Assembly: GCA_004376785.1 (NCBI GenBank)
Contig: SOIY01000015.1
Location: 1 to 10,250 of the forward strand
Direction of reading: 5' to 3'
Origin: Candidatus Stahliibacteriota bacterium
GTDB lineage: Bacteria > Hydrothermota > Tepidihabitantia > SM23-42
Length of the DNA stretch: 10,250 nucleotides
Part shown: one piece after another, positions 7,909 to 10,250 of the stretch
Layout of the letters: each line of letters opens with the position of its first letter
Position numbering within the stretch: position 1 is the first letter of the stretch
The notes under the pieces: model-generated
Seen by the model: only the letters and a program-made list of their open reading frames with translations
Database searches by the model: none
Told to the model about the DNA's origin: nothing
Made by a program: the position numbers and the translations under genes

Positions 7909-9111
7909 CTACACTCCCTTATTAAACTCAATAATCACACTCTCTACTTTATCTGCTTGCACGGCTTGTTTGATTGCAGAAAGTAAATCATCAGTGTTCT
8001 CAACGCCATTTTCTCCATGAGGGACAAAGATAACATTTGCATTTCCATAACTGCATCGTTCAACTTCAAGAACGACCTGTCCAAAATTCATTTCTGGAAC
8101 CACGAATGCCTTTACTTTTTTTGCAAGTTCAGCTACCCGTTTCTCAGGAAAGGGCCACACTGTGACGAGTTTAAGACTACCAACCTTTATTCCGGACTTT
8201 CGTGCCTGCTCCATTGCTTTAAGCGCAGCTCTCGATGTTGCTCCATAAGAAATAATTATAACCTCGGCATCTTCAGTTTCAGCCTCCTGTACTTCAATAA
8301 TTTCATCTACATAGTTACGAACTTTCCACACCAGAGGATGGACATTATACTCCTGGCATTCCTCATTCATAACAGGATAACCACGATCATCATGGGTCAA
8401 CCCTGTAACATGAAACTTATAGCCGTCACCAATATTCACCATACGCGGCACAAAATCCTTATCTCTTTTAAATGGTAAATATTTATCTTTTGCTCCTTTA
8501 TAATATCTGCGGGGTTCAATTTCAATCTCCTCTGCAGGAGGAATTACTACCTTCTCCTGCAAATGAGCAACGTACGCATCTGACATCAATGCAACAGGAA
8601 TACGGTAGCGTTCAGAAAGATTAAATGCCTTAATAGTGTAATCAAACATCTCTTGTGGAGAACTCGGGGAGAGAGCAATTATTTCATAATCACCATGCGA
8701 ACCCCATCGTGCCTGCATCATATCTCCCTGAGCTGGACGTCCTGGCATACCTAAAGCAGGGCCAGCCCTTTGAATATCAACAATCACGCATGGGGTTTCT
8801 AACATTATGCCAAGCCCGAGATGTTCCATCATAAGAGACAGTCCTGGACCAGAAGTCACGGTCATTGATTTTTTCCCTGTCCATGATGCACCTAAAACGG
8901 CTGCAAGGACTGAAACTTCGTCTTCCATCTGGATAAAGGTGGCACCGACTTCTGGGGCTCTTTCAAGAAATCTCTCAGATATCTCAAGCGAGGGTACAAT
9001 TGGGTATAGACCTAAAAATCGGCATCCAGCTGCAAAAGCACCTTCAGCACAGGCATGGTTTCCAGTAAGAGTATGAGAACCGGTTAGTACACCTTTTGGA
9101 TCTGCCTTCAC
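7909..9111 (-). CDS. korA: 2-oxoacid:ferredoxin oxidoreductase alpha-like subunit with altered substrate motif (alpha1)
   Basis: Encodes 400 aa of the OFOR alpha family, collinear with alpha2 and full length. Two substrate-side motifs are changed: Y-P-I-T-P-S is Y-P-I-V-P-S (36-41, Thr39 to Val), and R-G-G-P-S-T-G-V-P-T is R-A-G-P-A-L-G-M-P-G (115-124). Q-M-E-D-E (61-65), T-S-G-P-G (86-90) and the W-P-F-P region are kept. I place the start at GTG 9111, with AAAGGAGG 9 nt upstream. The resulting N-terminus (K-A-D-P-K-G-V-L-T-G) matches alpha2 residue for residue in register, and even the leader DNA of the two genes is alike. An ATG at 9135 would add 8 residues encoded by the Shine-Dalgarno region. 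The altered motifs suggest it no longer binds a 2-oxoacid carboxylate normally. It may be a structural or regulatory alpha, or accept a different substrate. The start codon lies in an inverted repeat (see 9110-9214). Confidence 0.9.
   Translation of the reverse strand: MKADPKGVLTGSHTLTGNHACAEGAFAAGCRFLGLYPIVPSLEISERFLERAPEVGATFIQMEDEVSVLAAVLGASWTGKKSMTVTSGPGLSLMMEHLGLGIMLETPCVIVDIQRAGPALGMPGRPAQGDMMQARWGSHGDYEIIALSPSSPQEMFDYTIKAFNLSERYRIPVALMSDAYVAHLQEKVVIPPAEEIEIEPRRYYKGAKDKYLPFKRDKDFVPRMVNIGDGYKFHVTGLTHDDRGYPVMNEECQEYNVHPLVWKVRNYVDEIIEVQEAETEDAEVIIISYGATSRAALKAMEQARKSGIKVGSLKLVTVWPFPEKRVAELAKKVKAFVVPEMNFGQVVLEVERCSYGNANVIFVPHGENGVENTDDLLSAIKQAVQADKVESVIIEFNKGV
7914..7920 (-). promoter_or_regulatory. 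Shine-Dalgarno site deciding the beta1 start
   Basis: AAGGGAG followed by 6 nt and ATG 7907; it lies over the last codons of alpha1. It argues against the upstream TTG at 7931. Confidence 0.65.
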
Positions 9112-9218
9112 CCCGTTAGACCTCCTTTCAACCATCTAATAATATAACACTTGCTTATTACAAACTTTAAACATTTTTTCTCTGCGCTCCCGTCTTTATA
9201 ATATCTAACGGGGTTCAT
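9108..9218 (-). CDS. Possible 36-residue basic peptide bridging ferredoxin and alpha1 genes
   Basis: An uninterrupted 36-codon frame fills the whole gap. Its ATG overlaps the ferredoxin stop as ATGA (9218-9215), and its TGA overlaps the alpha1 start as GTGA (9111-9108). The product starts M-N-P-V-R-Y-Y-K-D-G and ends R-W-L-K-G-G-L-T-G; it is Lys/Arg-rich, has two lone cysteines and resembles no family I know. A GGAGG lies only 2 nt before the ATG, which is too close to be an efficient site, so translation would depend on coupling from the ferredoxin gene. It could serve simply to carry ribosomes across the gap. It may equally be chance: a run of 36 codons without a stop is not rare, and its codon choice shows no clear coding bias. 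Confidence 0.25.
   Translation of the reverse strand: MNPVRYYKDGSAEKKCLKFVISKCYIIRWLKGGLTG
9110..9214 (-). repeat. 11-bp inverted repeat spanning the ferredoxin/alpha1 gap
   Basis: In the mRNA the left arm ACCCCGTTAGA (9214-9204) is exactly complementary to the right arm TCTAACGGGGT (9120-9110); a further G-U pair is possible inside. The 83-nt interval between the arms is A/T-rich. The left arm begins directly after the ferredoxin TGA. The right arm fills the gap between the alpha1 Shine-Dalgarno site and its GTG and covers the first two bases of that start codon. Pairing would make a long-range stem over the alpha1 start. No U-run follows, so it is not a simple terminator. Confidence 0.6.
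9121..9128 (-). promoter_or_regulatory. Shine-Dalgarno site deciding the alpha1 GTG start
   Basis: AAAGGAGG followed by 9 nt and GTG 9111. The paralogous alpha2 gene has AAAGGAGG followed by 8 nt and ATG, with similar spacer bases ending in CGGG. This is the main reason for preferring GTG over the ATG at 9135. Confidence 0.75.
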
Positions 9219-9514
9219 TTCCTCCCTTTCTCTGCTGTCACATTAGCTGATTCCTCATTTTCTTTAAGAGTCACAAAAATAGCAAATTCTGGACACAGCA
9301 TCTCACACAGATGACATTCCAGACAATCATCAGGATTTTTTACATAAGGTGGGTGATAACCCTTTATATTAAATTCCTCAGACATTTCCAATACATCTTT
9401 AGGACAATACTCAACGCAAAATGCACATCCTTTACACCGATCTTTAAATATATGAATCTCGCCACAGGGAATTTTAATCTTATCTAAATCAAGAGGTTTT
9501 CGCCAAAATTTCAT
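9215..9514 (-). CDS. korD: 2[4Fe-4S] ferredoxin, delta subunit of 2-oxoacid:ferredoxin oxidoreductase
   Basis: Encodes 99 aa with two classical [4Fe-4S] motifs: C27-x-x-C30-x-x-C33-x3-C37-P and C64-x-x-C67-x-x-C70-x3-C74-P. About 26 loop residues (38-63) separate them, longer than in a simple clostridial ferredoxin but usual for KorD/VorD-type delta subunits. It should carry electrons from the beta-subunit cluster to the external acceptor. The start ATG 9514 has GAGGAG 5 nt upstream. The C-terminal 15 residues are a charged tail. It is the first gene after the promoter at 9562-9535. Its position ahead of alpha-beta and gamma follows the korD-A-B-C order of methanogen 2-oxoglutarate synthase, which is why I use that symbol; the substrate is not proven by this. 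Confidence 0.9.
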   Translation of the reverse strand: MKFWRKPLDLDKIKIPCGEIHIFKDRCKGCAFCVEYCPKDVLEMSEEFNIKGYHPPYVKNPDDCLECHLCEMLCPEFAIFVTLKENEESANVTAEKGRK

Positions 9515-9534
9515 ATTATCTCCTCGTTGCTGGT

Positions 9535-9562
9535 ATTATAGACAAAAAAAATATAATGTCAA
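9535..9562 (-). promoter_or_regulatory. Consensus sigma70-type promoter of the OFOR-HdrA operon
   Basis: On the minus strand TTGACA (9562-9557) and TATAAT (9540-9535) match both consensus hexamers perfectly, with a 16-nt spacer holding an 8-nt T run. Transcription would begin near 9528, giving a leader of about 14 nt that contains little more than the ferredoxin Shine-Dalgarno site. It lies in the 55-nt gap after the phoU stop, so the operon has its own promoter. I see no obvious operator palindrome around it. Confidence 0.75.
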
Positions 9563-9569
9563 CAACAAC

Positions 9570-10238
9570 CTAGTTTTCTTTTTCCTCTGCATGATGCTTG
9601 ATAACTCGCGCCTGAGCAATGTAGATTACATCTTCACATATGTTAGTTGATAAATCAGCAATACGCTCAAGATTTTTTGCTACCAAAAGAAGTGGAATAG
9701 CAGATCTGATTGTTTCTGGTTGTTCAAGCATATAAGTTAGTAAAATTCTTATTGTTTCGTCTCTCATCTCATCAACAACACTATCTCGCTCACATACCTT
9801 TTGTGCCCGGGTAGCATCATTATCCATAAAACTTTTTACACTATCATTTAACATCTCTTTGACTTCTCTTGCCATTGACCAAATATTGCTTACCGACTTG
9901 ATGCGCGGTTGCTCAATCAAGTATGCTATATAGCTAGCGATGTTAACTGCATGGTCACCCATACGTTCTAAATCGTTATTCATCTTTATTACACCGATTA
10001 AAAATCTTAGATCAGCACCTACTGGTTGATGTCGGGCAATAAGCTCTATACACTGCTCTTCAATTGCGATCTCAAACTTATCAATCTGATGGTCAATCTC
10101 CTGGATTTCTGATGCCATTTTAATATCCTGTTTCTTCAATGCCTCCAAAGATTTTGTAATAGACTCTTCAACCAGTGATGCCATCCCCAAAAGATCTTTC
10201 TTAACCTTTTGTAGCTCTTCATCAAAATGGCGGTCCAT
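9570..10238 (-). CDS. phoU: PhoU-family phosphate transport/signalling regulator
   Basis: Encodes 222 aa, the normal PhoU length. It is an all-helical protein of two three-helix repeats. The metal-site signature occurs in both: L-E-R-M-G-D-H-A-V-N-I (90-100) and L-E-R-I-A-D-L-S-T-N-I-C-E-D-V (190-204). In the second repeat the usual D-H is D-L, a minor departure. PhoU normally damps the PhoR-PhoB phosphate response and Pst transporter activity in the cytoplasm at the membrane. ATG 10238 follows a full TAAGGAGG site 4 nt upstream, right at the window edge. Because the gene begins 12 bases from the edge, upstream pst or pho genes cannot be seen. The operon after it has its own promoter, so functional linkage with the OFOR-HdrA genes is doubtful. 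Confidence 0.95.
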   Translation of the reverse strand: MDRHFDEELQKVKKDLLGMASLVEESITKSLEALKKQDIKMASEIQEIDHQIDKFEIAIEEQCIELIARHQPVGADLRFLIGVIKMNNDLERMGDHAVNIASYIAYLIEQPRIKSVSNIWSMAREVKEMLNDSVKSFMDNDATRAQKVCERDSVVDEMRDETIRILLTYMLEQPETIRSAIPLLLVAKNLERIADLSTNICEDVIYIAQARVIKHHAEEKEN

Positions 10239-10250
10239 AATACCTCCTTA

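Noticed and set aside
7908..7931. TTG start at 7931 for beta1
   Set aside because: The Shine-Dalgarno site AAGGGAG lies after this TTG and 6 nt before ATG 7907.
9112..9135. ATG start at 9135 for alpha1
   Set aside because: It has no Shine-Dalgarno site of its own, and the added residues are encoded by the AAAGGAGG of the GTG start; alpha2 homology begins at the GTG.
9130..9200. Internal promoter before alpha1
   Set aside because: Only poor matches (for example TTAAAG and TATATT 18 nt apart) in A/T-rich DNA.
9541..9572. Rho-independent terminator after phoU
   Set aside because: There is an 8-nt T run but no GC-rich stem before it; the run lies in the promoter spacer.
1..10250. CRISPR arrays, tRNA/rRNA genes, insertion sequences, attachment sites
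   Set aside because: No regularly spaced repeats, tRNA-like or rRNA sequence, transposase or terminal repeats were seen; the window is almost wholly coding.

Overview
The window is a stretch of bacterial genome of roughly 40% GC with every recognisable gene on the minus strand, so it reads from the right edge to the left. Strong Shine-Dalgarno sites (up to TAAGGAGG), a consensus sigma70-type promoter and a phoU gene point to a bacterium. The density of [4Fe-4S] proteins, a multi-subunit 2-oxoacid:ferredoxin oxidoreductase (OFOR) and HdrA/MvhD-type proteins point to a strict anaerobe. An apparent selenocysteine codon implies a selenoprotein-making lineage. I cannot place the phylum.

Layout in transcription order. 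phoU (10238-9570) encodes a phosphate-signalling regulator and looks separate. A 55-nt gap after it holds a perfect TTGACA-16-TATAAT promoter. From there runs one tightly packed operon: a 2[4Fe-4S] ferredoxin (delta) subunit; a 103-nt gap with an 11-bp inverted repeat and a possible 36-codon ORF; OFOR alpha1; beta1; alpha2; beta2; gamma; a 1463-residue HdrA-NfnB/GltD-HdrA fusion; and the first 22 codons of an MvhD-type protein, cut by the left edge. Most junctions after the first overlap or are 1 nt apart. The order is KorD-A-B-C with the A-B pair duplicated.

Two things stand out. First, the reading frame of the large HdrA gene does not begin where an ordinary translation would start it. It begins 186 nt upstream at 4452 and crosses an in-frame TGA (4287-4285) exactly at the second cysteine position of the HdrA D-C-x-x-C-I-L-x-P motif. 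A 7-bp hairpin with a GGUC loop lies 20 nt downstream, so this is very probably a selenocysteine codon with a bacterial SECIS element. Second, the two alpha/beta pairs have decayed in a complementary way. Alpha2 and beta1 keep the expected substrate and thiamine diphosphate (TPP)/[4Fe-4S] motifs. Alpha1 has lost the Thr of YPITP and the GPSTGxPT loop. Beta2 has lost all four cluster cysteines and both Mg-TPP ligands.

Inferred role: a 2-oxoacid is oxidatively decarboxylated to an acyl-CoA (or formed in reverse) by an asymmetric OFOR with one catalytic and one non-catalytic alpha/beta interface. Its electrons would pass through the ferredoxin subunit to a selenium-containing flavin hub that also has an NAD(P)H-type module and an MvhD partner, the parts expected for flavin-based electron bifurcation or confurcation. 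The substrate and direction cannot be read from the sequence.
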